Shown here in pieces: positions 30,486-40,190 of a DNA stretch of 64,000 nucleotides. The stretch covers positions 496,001-560,000 of the forward strand of contig JASVEC010000007.1 of NCBI GenBank assembly GCA_030770535.1, given 5' to 3'. The position numbers and the translations under genes were made by a program. The notes beneath the pieces are model-generated. The model was not told the origin of the DNA, ran no database searches, and saw only the letters and a list, made by a program, of their open reading frames with translations. Position 1 is the first letter of the stretch; each line of letters begins with the position of its first letter. The DNA is from Batkoa obscura (taxonomy: Eukaryota; Entomophthoromycota; Entomophthoromycetes; Entomophthorales; Batkoaceae).

Positions 30486-32346
30486 TTGGCTCAATTTCAT
30501 AAATTGAACTATCAAAAAAATAAAATTGAAGTTGAAAGATATATTTTTAAATACTATTTCACTTACTACAAAGATAATAATAAAATGAATTGTGTAATGA
30601 CCGGTCAAGATAAAGTCGAATTAGACAAAGATTTGATAAATTTTTATAAAAAAAAATTTGGTAATGCTCTTTTCATCTTTTCTAGAAAACCTAAACTCAA
30701 AATTAATGATAATTATTCACTAGATCATTTATCTGTTGAACACACTGAGCTATTAACACAAATTGAAAGTATCAAAATCAATAAGGAATTATTTTTTAAT
30801 TTAGATCTAGAAAATAAAAAACGAAATCAAGAAATATTTAAATTACAAAGATTGTTGTCCGAAACTCAACTGGAATTGGGGAATGAGCAAAGGAGGAACT
30901 TGGTATTACAAGAGGAGATCGACAAGGCAAAAAGTAATATTCAAAGTTCTGTTTATTTTGCTATTATTTAATAGGATTCATCGTTAGTTCGTGAAGTTCA
31001 AGATCGAGATTACATAGCTACTTTATTAAGTAAAAGTAAAAGTAAGGATAAAAGTAATTGGAGAGTTAAATTCAAGTGAGTTTATTTTAGATAGTAATAA
31101 AATAATGATAAGAAAATAATAATATCAAAAAGTAATCGATATCAAAAAGAAGGGTGGAATGAAACCATTAAAACGAATTTGGAAAGCGAGAATCGAAGTT
31201 TAAAAGTCAAAGTTAGTTCCTTGGAAATTCAATTGGAAGAAAAAGTGAGTTCTTATTTTTATTCTATTTTTTGATAAAGTTTAAGAGATATTCTAAAGAA
31301 TTCACAATATGAGATTATGTATAATACCTTATATAACGATCGGCAAGCATGGCTAGAAGAAGATCAAAGATATAAACAAAGTGAAGTTCAAAAACAACAA
31401 AATTTAATAAATGAAATTGATAGGACTAAAAAGTTGGCGGTAGCAAATTTAAAAGGTAATGAAATCCAAATAGAGTAACAAATGATCGATTTTAAGATTT
31501 TATATAGAACTGGTTGAATTAAAAAGAAAACATAGACAAAAGGAATTGATATTAATGGAAAATGAACTAAGATATCAACAGGAAATTAAGAGGCTAAAAA
31601 ATGGTAACTCAAGCGATCCAAATCAAACGATATTATCTTCAAGTTTGTCGTTTATTGACTCAAATCAAAGTATGTTATCAAATAACAATCAACACAATAA
31701 CAGTAGTAGTTTTCTATTTCATCATAATATTTATAGAGTAAGTGAAGAATTATATCATTTAAATAAGGATAAAAGTTAATGAGGTTTTTTATTTAGGAAA
31801 AACAGTTTTCAATTAAAGATTATGTAAGGCAAATTAAAGCATTAAGAAAATCATTAAGAGATAAACAAAAAGAAATTACAGAGTTAAAGGTAAAAGCTAT
31901 CGTGTACAATATTTAATTAAATTCAATTGGACAATAATTTTTAGTTAAAAAATATAGAACTTCAAAAAGAATATGAAGAACACGTAATACAAACTAATAA
32001 TAAAATGGATCAATTGACTCATAGGTAATAAAAATCAGATTCAATTATTGTTAATTGATATCATTACATTTTATTTTATTAGATGTCAATCAATAGATCG
32101 AGAAAGTAAATATAAGTTGGAAGGTTATTGTAATTCGATAAAAGATATTCAAATTGAAATAAGAAATTTAGAAAAAAGTTTAATGGAACATTATCAATTA
32201 ATTAATGCTAAAGATTGGACTTGTTTAAGGCGAGGTAAGTTTAAAAAAGTTGATTTTTTCATTGAGTTGAGGAGTTAATGTTGTTTTTTATAGTGCAATA
32301 TTTATTTCAAAAAACAGGTCAATTGTTAGATAAATTTAAAAGGTAA
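30486..32346 (+). CDS. Coiled-coil protein of unknown function (spliced)
   Basis: About 10 exons joined by short introns give a protein of roughly 450-500 residues. After the N-terminal portion (KVELDKDLINFYKKKFGNAL, LFIFSRKPKLKINDNY) it is almost entirely heptad-like helix: SLDHLSVEHTELLTQIESIK, NQEIFKLQRLLSETQLELGN, NLESENRSLKVKVSSLEIQL, RQIKALRKSLRDKQKEITEL, SIKDIQIEIRNLEKSLMEHY, and a terminal VQYLFQKTGQLLDKFKR. A Ser/Asn-rich patch near 31600-31720 breaks the coil. One junction needs care: exon 1 reaches its next exon by a 54-nt intron (GTAATATTC...GTTAG) giving DKAK-IREVQDRDY. The start could be ATG 30486, or the Mets at 30585 or 30597. I recognise no family; a cytoskeletal, spindle-pole or trafficking scaffold role is only a guess from the coil. 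Confidence 0.72.
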
Positions 32347-32796
32347 AAAAGTTGAAAATGATCCTGTTGTATGAACAGTTTTTAGAATTTCAAGTGCATG
32401 TAGGCTATTTTTAGTGAATTTTATATGGTGAGTGACTTAATTTGTGTCAAATTGTAAAATAAATTAAAACAATATTACATAAATATTAATATAACTTGAG
32501 TTCATAAAAATTCATAATACTTCAAATAAAAAATCTACAGCCATATAGAAAAAAAGATTCAAAGTATCTAAAACCAATCTCAGTTTTTAATTATTAAATT
32601 GAATAAGTAATCGGATGAAAGATTTAAATTTAAAGTTAAATAAAATAAAAAAATTATTGCTTTATTATACCAAATACAACTAAAAAAAGCACAATAGCTA
32701 TTTTAAAGAAATTCATTTATCAAAAACAACTTATTTCAAACTATTAGATTCTAAATAAATGTAAGTTTCATATAACATAAATTCCATTAAAAAATA

Positions 32797-32863
32797 ATTT
32801 TATTTTATTTTATTTTATTTTATTTTATTTTATTTTATTTTATTTTATTTTATCTTATTCTAT
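32797..32863 (+). repeat. TTTTA pentanucleotide microsatellite
   Basis: About a dozen units of TTTTA in a row, interrupted near the right end by CTTATTC. Likely length-variable. Confidence 0.85.
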
Positions 32864-32954
32864 TTAGCATCAAAATTTAATATTCCGAAACCTAAAGCTT
32901 TATTTTTTTTAAATTTCAATGTAGCTCAATGCATTTAATAATACAAAATCTATT

Positions 32955-33053
32955 ATAAGGGGACGTATTTTTTTATTCAAGAATTTTATTAACACTTTTT
33001 CCACTCAAATAGTGCTTAAAAAATGAAAAAGTGATGAAATTAAAAAGTACTAT
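32955..33053 (-). mobile_element. MITE family A copy 6 (right end missing)
   Basis: Left end AAGGGGACGTATTTTTTT and the core AGTGCTTAAAAAATGAAAA are clear. The right TIR is not present (AAAAAGTACTATAAT instead of ACATCCCCATA), so this copy is eroded. Confidence 0.7.
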
Positions 33054-33188
33054 AATATTGCTTTATCATTTTTATAATTAATTATAATATAATAACTGTT
33101 TGAATTGTTTAAAAATTAATTACAGCCTTATAATTAATTTGGTTAGCTTCAGGTGATTTTGCTACTGAAAATTATTATATTTAAGATT

Positions 33189-33620
33189 GCGAAATATTGC
33201 TTTGTCAGCTCCATGATTGACTATAACATAATAATTACTTAAGTTATTGTGTTCTTGAGTTTGAAGACAATCAATCCCAAATCTTTTTTGATTTACTGCG
33301 AGAATCTCACACTTCACATTGGAAAGAATATTATCTTCCTGTTTTGATATCCATACTTGAAGTTTAAAAGAGATTTTAGAACATAATAACTCGAGACTTT
33401 TTAATCGAATTGTTCCTTGATATTGTACTTTTAATAAAAGGCACTAAATCTTTCTGGTAGTATTTTACATAGATTTTACAGTATTGTTGTCTATTATATT
33501 TATCTTACATATTCTGTGGCATATTACTTGGTATTTCCATAAACTAAGATCTTTCGACTTACAGCATATTCAACAAGCAATAATTGCTTTTGGCTCCACT
33601 CACTGGGTACCAGATTTCAA
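33189..33620 (-). mobile_element. Family B repeat copy 4 (old, diverged)
   Basis: GCGAAATATTGCTTTGTCAG at the left and CCAGATTTCA at the right. Homologous along its length to the other family B copies but with many substitutions and small indels. Its right end lies 16 bp before the ATG of the BRCT gene, so it may contribute to that gene's 5' region. Confidence 0.8.
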
Positions 33621-33636
33621 ATATATATATAAATAA

Positions 33637-34697
33637 ATGCATCAAAAAAAGAGGGATAAAATTCAAAACAAGGCACCATTTATAAAACCTACTGATATTG
33701 AAAATCTTACTGGCGAAAACATTGATGAAAGTAGAGTTGAATTAACTGAATTAGTTAAAAAACCAGTAGAATCAAATATGAACAAAAAAGTTTCAAAGTT
33801 AGTTAAGCTCAATACTAGTAAGTTTACAATAAATAAATAAAACAATACTTATATTTAATAGGTGATGAGATTTTGGAAAGATCTGTGAATATAGTGTCAA
33901 ACTCAATAGAAATAAGTAAGTTTTTTGATTTAAAACAGAAAGGCAATTATTTAAAAGGATGTTTGTTATATTTTGGCCCTACAACTTTAAAGTTGCAATT
34001 TCAATATGAAAGATTAGCTAAACTTACGGGTGCAAAGTGTACAATTCAGTTTAAGCCTAAAAAGATTACCCACTTTTTATTACTTGATTCATATAAAGGG
34101 ATGACATCTTATGATTCAATAACTAAAAATTTTGATTTTAAAGTAATTTCTTGTGTCTGGCTTGTAGAATGTTATCGACAAGCTATACACTTAAATGAGG
34201 TAGATTATCCAAATACATATGGTTTCAACCCTCAAATATATTCTTTGTTACAATTTAATGAGCAGAAAATTGCAAAAACAGGGTCTAATATGTTTGATGA
34301 ATCAAACGATCAATCAGTAGCAAAAGATCTCTTAAGTGAAGATCTCAATGCTCAAAAAGGCCCAAAAGGATTTGTTTGTCAAGTGATCACACTCAAAGAA
34401 TAGTCTTTTTTATTAAGCTACCACACTGCAGCAAGAATGGATGTATTAAATAACTGTACTAAAACAACCATGCTTGCTCCAAATATTAAGGCCAATGATG
34501 AAAATAGTGTTCCAGAGAATGACCCAAGATATACTGAAGCTATTGAAAAGCTTACAAACAACTTCATCAATAATGTCGAAACCATTATTCAAGGCTATAT
34601 AGTCAAGAGGTTAAAAAAAAGCGATAACAAAAGAAAATGGAATAATTACGTTAACCATATAGCTATAAAAGTAATCTCCAAGTTGAAGAAAAGATAA
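33637..34697 (+). CDS. BRCT-domain protein (spliced; last exon provisional)
   Basis: Exon 1 (33637-33817, MHQKKRDKIQNKAPFI...KLNT) joins exon 2 at 33862 through a 44-nt intron, giving the codon S and DEILERSVNIV. Exon 2 encodes one BRCT-like domain: YLKGCLLYFGP, ERLAKLTGAKCTIQFKPKKI, THFLLLDSYKG and FKVISCVWLVECYRQAIHLN, where the W in the last helix is the family hallmark. BRCT domains bind phosphoproteins in DNA-damage and cell-cycle complexes. Without splicing, exon 2 stops at 34401-34403. A donor GTGAAG near 34336 joined to CTGCAG|CA before 34434 restores frame into an 86-codon segment (MDVLNNCTKTTM...VISKLKKR) ending at 34697. That join is inference, and the segment could instead be a separate small gene. 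An in-frame TAA lies immediately upstream of the ATG, so the gene does not extend 5' in this frame. No orthologue recognised. Confidence 0.65.
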
Positions 34698-34872
34698 AAA
34701 ATAAGATTGATATTTAGTAAATAAAATAACATATTGATCGTGGAATTATGACTTTAAATATTGAATTCTATTTTTTGTTATATAAAATAAAAAACTTAGA
34801 AAATTAAAGCATATTAATATGTGTTGTTTTATTATTACTGAGAAATCTATTTAACAACCTGAATTATATTAT
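34698..34872. other. Short spacer before MITE copy 7
   Basis: AT-rich, about 175 bp, 3' region of the BRCT gene. Nothing recognised. Confidence 0.4.
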
Positions 34873-34976
34873 ACATAGGGATATTTTTTTTGGCTTCATC
34901 ACTTTTACATTTTTAAGCATTATTTAAACGGAGATATTGGTAGTAAAATTCTTAAATAAAAAATACATTCTCATAT
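34873..34976 (+). mobile_element. MITE family A copy 7, abutting the inverted-repeat arm
   Basis: Starts CATAGGGATATTTTTTTTGG, core TTTTTAAGCATTATTT, ends ACATTCTCATAT. Its right end (34976) is immediately followed by the first base of the right inverted-repeat arm (34977). Confidence 0.82.
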
Positions 34977-35552
34977 CTCTTTTTATACAATTTAAAATAA
35001 GTATAGGATAAATCTTAGCCGATTCATAAAAAGGTATCCTTTTTGGCTTCCATTTTATATTCAAAAATTAATTTTTTGATGTTTTCTTTCTATATCGTTT
35101 ACCCTTAATCCAAAGTCAAATAGATTATAGTATTCCTAAGATTGTTTGGAACTTTAATTACTGCAGTCATTAGTATAGATACTTAATAAGCTTATCACAA
35201 TAGAATAATAGCTATCCTTTACTTGGTCAAAATCACTCATTTTAGATGACATACTATTTCCTTCTGAAAAGAGTCAGCCTAAGAAAGGGAATAGTTTGAC
35301 AACTATTTTTGTAAAGTTTAGTAGCAAAGCTTTAGTATTAGTGCTTATAGTATGTCTATCTTCTTGAATTGAAATAATAATGATAGTAAAGAGCTTTAAC
35401 CTAAAAATACCTGATAACCTACCTTTAATACCTCCCCCATGAATTCAACTATCGCAAATCTAATCCCCTACGAAAATTGATAGCCTTGAAGCTATGATTT
35501 ATACAATTTATTATGGTTTATTTTATTGTTGAGTTATTTGAGGAATGTTTTG

Positions 35553-35960
35553 ACAAATAAGTGTGAAATATCGCTTTGTCAGTCCCATGGTTAATTATTT
35601 TGATTTGTTATGAGAATTTCTAGTTCCATCCAAAAGAATATTATCTTCTCATTTTGATACTTATACTTTTCAGAGTATAAAAGAGTTTACAGAGTATAAT
35701 AGTTCGAGGCTTTTTAACTGAATTAATCCCTGATATCTCGAACATTTAATAAAGCTACTAAGTTTTCTTAATAATATTTTACATAGATTTTACATTAGTA
35801 TTGTCTATTCTATTTGTCTTATATAGCTTGTAACCTATTACGTGCTATTCCTCATAATCCAAGTCTATCTTAGTCACATAAACTAAGACCTTTCGACTTA
35901 TAGTGTAGTCAACCCAACAATAGCTGTTCTTGACTCCAAACCCTAAGTACCAGATTTCAC
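35553..35960 (-). mobile_element. Family B repeat copy 5 (right arm)
   Basis: Inverted duplicate of the copy at 25094-25501, starting GTGAAATATCGC and ending CCAGATTTCAC. It carries the same internal deletion, so it was inserted before the inverted duplication. Confidence 0.85.
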
Positions 35961-36946
35961 ATAAGCATCAAGATAAGGTGCTATAAGTTATTAAAGTTAG
36001 ACCATTTGTTATCAATAACTAGATGGTATCATATTTATGTAAGATATCAATGATCAATAAGATAATATTTCTGAGTATATATGTGATCAAAAGCAATAGA
36101 ATTAAAAACAAATAAATAAGAATGATTATTTGAGTTGTACAATACAATCTGAAAAGTGTAATAACTCATCACTAACTTGGAAACAATTCTATTTTTATTC
36201 ATTTTACAATATACTTTTTAGGGATAATGAACATGACTATAGGTGAAGTTGTATTTTAAATTAGAGTGTTATAACCCATGGTTCTTATTTATAATCTAAT
36301 ATCTTTTGAATTGATTGATTTAGTCTATGTTTCTACTTAAAATCTATTATTTTACCTTTTAAGTTCTCTAATTGACTTTAGTTTATACTTTAGAGTTACT
36401 AATTATATTGAATCAATAATCACATATTATGCCTTCTAAATAGCTATCACTGGTATTAAAACATAAGCTTCTATTTTCCTTGTTTTCTTTTGTTGAATGA
36501 CATCTTAAATGAGTTTAATTAAAATTGAACAAGAAAACAATGTCTTAGTTTTAGCTTATCTATTTTGTTCTTGTTGATTTCTACTCCTTGATCTTTACTC
36601 ATTCATAAACTTTAATTTTTTGGCTGTCTATTAGTTCATCATAATTTTTAGTCTCTTGGTTTATAAGAAATCAATATTAAAATAATATATTATAGTAAAC
36701 AATCTATTTGAAATCAAAACTATATCAGTTAACAGTTTAAAATTATGGCTTTATTTTAAGCAACTCTTAAAGTTATCACTAAAGTTATTAGTATTAGGGT
36801 TTTAACATATCTCAGAGGATAGGCTATTATAATAATAAAGTTAGTAGGTATTCGGATTAGACTATAATGTAGGATAATGTAGGATAATATAGGATAACCT
36901 TGTTTTATTTATCATTGCTTGAAAGAATAATTTAATAACCAAAAAA
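35961..36946. other. Arm sequence without recognisable genes
   Basis: Inverted duplicate of 24108-25093; nothing coding recognised. Confidence 0.4.
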
Positions 36947-37054
36947 CCATAGGGGGGTATATTTTTATGTTTAAGAGTTTTATTAACAAATTTTCCGCTT
37001 AAATAGCGCTTAAAAAATGGAAAAAATAATGAAGTCAAAAAAGACATCCCCATA
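36947..37054 (-). mobile_element. MITE family A copy 8 (right arm)
   Basis: Inverted duplicate of copy 3; ends in GACATCCCCATA at its right side. It predates the inverted duplication. Confidence 0.85.
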
Positions 37055-37655
37055 TTTTAAGCTACTTCTATTCAAAAGATTAGTTAGTAAAGCATTTGAT
37101 TCTATTACGAGTATTCTTATATATAGTTTATAAGCATTTTTGTTATTTTTCCATCTATATCTTATAAACTATAATACTTGTTTAACCTTTAATATAAACT
37201 GATCCTGATGGGAGGTAAAATGAGATCTGATTTTGATGTCGGTAGAACAGAAGGAGATAGTAAATTTTATATCATAGAATAACATTGTAGTCAAATTGAA
37301 AGCCTCATTGCTAGTAGTTATTTGTTCTAGAGTGCAATAAGATCGAATAGCTGCTAACTTGACATTTGAATAGGATTCGTATACTATTAGTTCATTTTAT
37401 CATAACTCTCTCGTAAGTTTATTAAATAGTATAATAAATGGATCTTCTTTTTAGAACTTATTTGTAGCCATTAGCTAGATAAATGCTATGTAATGTATAA
37501 TTTGAATATCACATAAATTGTGTAGATTATTTAGACTTTGATTCTTATTATCAGCAACTTAGCGTAATCACAGTATACGAATATTAATTGAAACTTTAAA
37601 AATAGTAAATGAAAAGAAGAACATATATTAAAATAAGATTTATTAATGTACACAA

Positions 37656-38376
37656 TAATATTTACACAAAAATAAAAGGAGACTAAAGTTTATCACCAAG
37701 CCAAATAGATGTCTTTTCCTTATTAATGATTCCATCTTCTGCTTTAGGTTCAATTTTAATAGTTAAATCATTACGGTTCAATGTCAACCAAGGTAATAAA
37801 GCACCAAACTCATTTTTAGTACATATTTGTATTCTAAACTCACCATTATGACTATTGTTTAAATCGTAAGCTCTGATATTATGAAAGTCTCGTAATAACA
37901 TTTCTCTTAATATTTGTGCTTTTGATGCCTCAGTTTGGTTTCTAAAATAGACATGAGCATCAAAGTAAGAAATAGGACCAGTAAAATCAGTAATCATATT
38001 GAATGTAGTTTGTTGATAGATGTTAATTGATAAGATGTTAATTGATAAGATATATGTTTGAATTTGTTTTATAATATTTTAGTTTAATTCTATACTCATT
38101 ATATACTTTTTTGTTTTTCAATTTATTTTAATGTATTTCAAATTATTAAGCATAAGTTATAAGACAGTTGATATTCTATTTAAGACCTTAGTTAGATTTT
38201 ATATAATTTAAATGAAAATCATTTAATTCTATAAACCGCCGAGTTTGAAACTAAAATTATATACGTGATCATATAAATATATAATATTATTTTAAAATAT
38301 TGCTGTAAAGATCATAATTATATCATTATACCACTTTTATAGGGATATTTCAATATTAGCTTGTCACTATCAATAT
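37656..38376 (-). repeat. Direct repeat unit A (dioxygenase-like gene and upstream region)
   Basis: Two blocks are base-identical, or nearly so, to unit B. 37656-38110 (gene, 5' UTR array, proximal promoter) matches 39371-39825 at offset 1715, and 38213-38376 matches 40027-40190 at offset 1814. Between the blocks and outside them the copies are diverged. The offset change comes from the MITE in unit B plus local deletion. Confidence 0.9.
37683..37997 (-). CDS. DOPA 4,5-dioxygenase family protein, copy 2 (right arm)
   Basis: Same 104-residue protein as copies 1 and 3: DAHVYF strand, NEFGALLPWLTLNRNDLTIK core, IWLGDKL end, and no His in the C-terminal EPKAEDG...KEKT segment. It is the only copy with homologous flanks on both sides (inverted partner at 23057, direct partner at 39398), which suggests it is the ancestor of copy 1. 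Transcribed toward the loop, as is copy 1 from the other side, so the two genes converge across the island. Function as a ring-opening dioxygenase is inferred from the family and is uncertain because of the missing ligands. Confidence 0.82.
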   Translation of the reverse strand: MITDFTGPISYFDAHVYFRNQTEASKAQILREMLLRDFHNIRAYDLNNSHNGEFRIQICTKNEFGALLPWLTLNRNDLTIKIEPKAEDGIINKEKTSIWLGDKL

Positions 38377-38424
38377 CGGTTTAACATTTAACCAATTTAC
38401 CCGTAATATATGACTTCTAAAAGC

Positions 38425-38531
38425 ATATGGTGATGTTTTTTTTGGTTTCATTATTTCTTCCATTTTTTAAGCGCTATTTGAGTGGAAAGATATTGGTAAA
38501 ATTCTTAAACAAAAAAATACATCCCCATATA
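38425..38531 (+). mobile_element. MITE family A copy 9
   Basis: TATGGTGATGTTTTTTTTGG ... core CCATTTTTTAAGCGCTATTT ... ACATCCCCATA, with TA at both ends. Well preserved. Confidence 0.88.
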
Positions 38532-39370
38532 CTAATTATATAAGTGAACATTATGTAATTTTTATTTTATTTTATCTATTTTAAACTATTTTTTGTAGTA
38601 TTCTTACTCTATTATATTATTGATGATCAAATCTAAATTGCTTTATTATTTCTCTTAACAATAACAAAAATTAGTAAATATTCAGACTTCCTATAGTAAT
38701 ATTGATAAAATAAAATAGTTCAGTTTAATCTATTTGGTTATTAGTATTTAAATAACTATTATTATATTATATATAAATGAAATCCTTTCAAAAAGGTATA
38801 GTTTACTACAAAAATAAATGGTTTAACCCACTAATAAATGTGGTACGTTGTAAATTTAAAGTTTATAGCTGAAATTTTAATAGAATTCTAATACACTTGG
38901 AATTACTGCTATTTTTATACAAATTATGAGTATTTGTTGTTTTAAATACTTCATTAAACTCCATCGTTGTTGAATTTTATCATGAATAAATGTATTAGAT
39001 GCACTCTATCATTTATTCATAAGTATATTGGTAGTATGAATTTTGTAATAATATATTAAACATTTAATATAAAGGATGGAACTTATCTTGAAAAGCAATA
39101 TTTTTATATAGTAATTCTATAACTCAATAGTTGATTCAATTATCGTTAATACATAATTTATAATAACTGGAGAATATTATAAAATATAAACTTGATTCAA
39201 TAAATTAAACACTGTATTCAAATCACATTTTGCATTGCTATTTGATTTACTTTTACAATGTTATACAACTGAAAAAGTTAATATTAAACCAACAAATAAT
39301 AGTTTAAAATCATAAAGTATATAAGATATAATATATATAAAATACAAACAGTGTTTATTAAATCAGAGAA
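38532..39370. other. Spacer between direct repeat units A and B
   Basis: About 840 bp, AT-rich, no coding frame, no known repeat. It is the downstream region of copy 3 and differs from the downstream region of copy 2. Confidence 0.4.
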
Positions 39371-39397
39371 TAATATTTACATAAAAATAAAAGGAGA

Positions 39398-39712
39398 CTA
39401 AAGTTTATCACCAAGCCAAATAGATGTCTTTTCCTTATTAATGATTCCATCTTCTGCTTTAGGTTCAATTTTAATAGTTAAATCATTACGGTTCAATGTC
39501 AACCAAGGTAATAAAGCACCAAACTCATTTTTAGTACATATTTGTATTCTAAACTCACCATTATGACTATTGTTTAAATCGTAAGCTCTGATATTATGAA
39601 AGTCTCGTAATAACATTTCTCTTAATATTTGTGCTTTTGATGCCTCAGTTTGGTTTCTAAAATAGACATGAGCATCAAAGTAAGAAATAGGACCAGTAAA
39701 ATCAGTAATCAT
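39398..39712 (-). CDS. DOPA 4,5-dioxygenase family protein, copy 3
   Basis: Coding sequence base-identical to the copies at 23057 and 37683, with the same 15-bp array upstream. Its distal promoter differs: a MITE (39891-40000) sits about 180 bp upstream of the ATG. It could therefore be expressed differently from the arm copies. It lies outside the inverted repeat and its 3' flank is unrelated to those of the other copies from about 27 bp beyond the stop. Confidence 0.82.
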   Translation of the reverse strand: MITDFTGPISYFDAHVYFRNQTEASKAQILREMLLRDFHNIRAYDLNNSHNGEFRIQICTKNEFGALLPWLTLNRNDLTIKIEPKAEDGIINKEKTSIWLGDKL

Positions 39713-39890
39713 ATTGAATGTAGTTTGTTGATAGATGTTAATTGATAAGATGTTAATTGATAAGATATATGTTTGAATTTGTTTTATAATATTTTAGTTT
39801 AATTCTATACTCATTATATACTTTTGATTTTTCGGTACATTTCAAATTTCTCTTATAATGAAATCATTCATTTCCATTTTAATTTTGTAA

Positions 39891-40000
39891 TATATGGGAG
39901 TGTTTTTTTTGACTTCATTATTTCTTCCATTTTTTAAGCGCTATTTAAGCGGAAAATTTATTAGTAAAATTCTTAAACACAAAAATACATCCCCATATAT
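39891..40000 (+). mobile_element. MITE family A copy 10
   Basis: TATGGGAGTGTTTTTTTTGA ... core CCATTTTTTAAGCGCTATTT ... ACATCCCCATATAT. Inserted in the promoter-distal region of dioxygenase copy 3 and absent from the matching place in unit A, so it came after the direct duplication or was lost from A. Confidence 0.9.
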
Positions 40001-40190
40001 TATTTTACAAATTATGTAAATTTAAGTGAAAATCATTTAATTCTATAAACCGCCGAGTTTGAAACTAAAATTATATACGTGATCATATAAATATATAATA
40101 TTATTTTAAAATATTGCTGTAAAGATCATAATTATATCATTATACCACTTTTATAGGGATATTTCAATATTAGCTTGTCACTATCAATAT

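Larger units (their letters stand above)
32347..33188. other. Loop intergenic region with microsatellite and MITE
   Basis: AT-rich. Holds a TTTTA microsatellite (about 32797-32863) and a truncated MITE (32955-33053). No coding frame. Confidence 0.45.
34977..38228 (-). repeat. Right arm of the 3252-bp long inverted repeat
   Basis: Exact inverted counterpart of 22826-26077. Beyond its outer end (38229 onward) the sequence continues into a 148-bp stretch that is repeated at 40043-40190 but absent next to the left arm. This makes the right arm the likely original and the left arm the copy. Confidence 0.95.
39371..40190 (-). repeat. Direct repeat unit B (dioxygenase-like gene and upstream region)
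   Basis: Partner of unit A in the same orientation. It is interrupted by a MITE at 39891-40000. The identical blocks are 39371-39825 and 40027-40190; the 39826-40026 stretch between them is diverged from A apart from short matches. Confidence 0.9.

Noticed and set aside
22826-38228. The whole 15.4-kb unit as one large transposon with long TIRs
   Set aside because: No transposase or polymerase gene is seen in the loop, the loop holds ordinary cellular genes, and there is no target-site duplication at 22826 and 38228; the flanks fit an inverted segmental duplication better.
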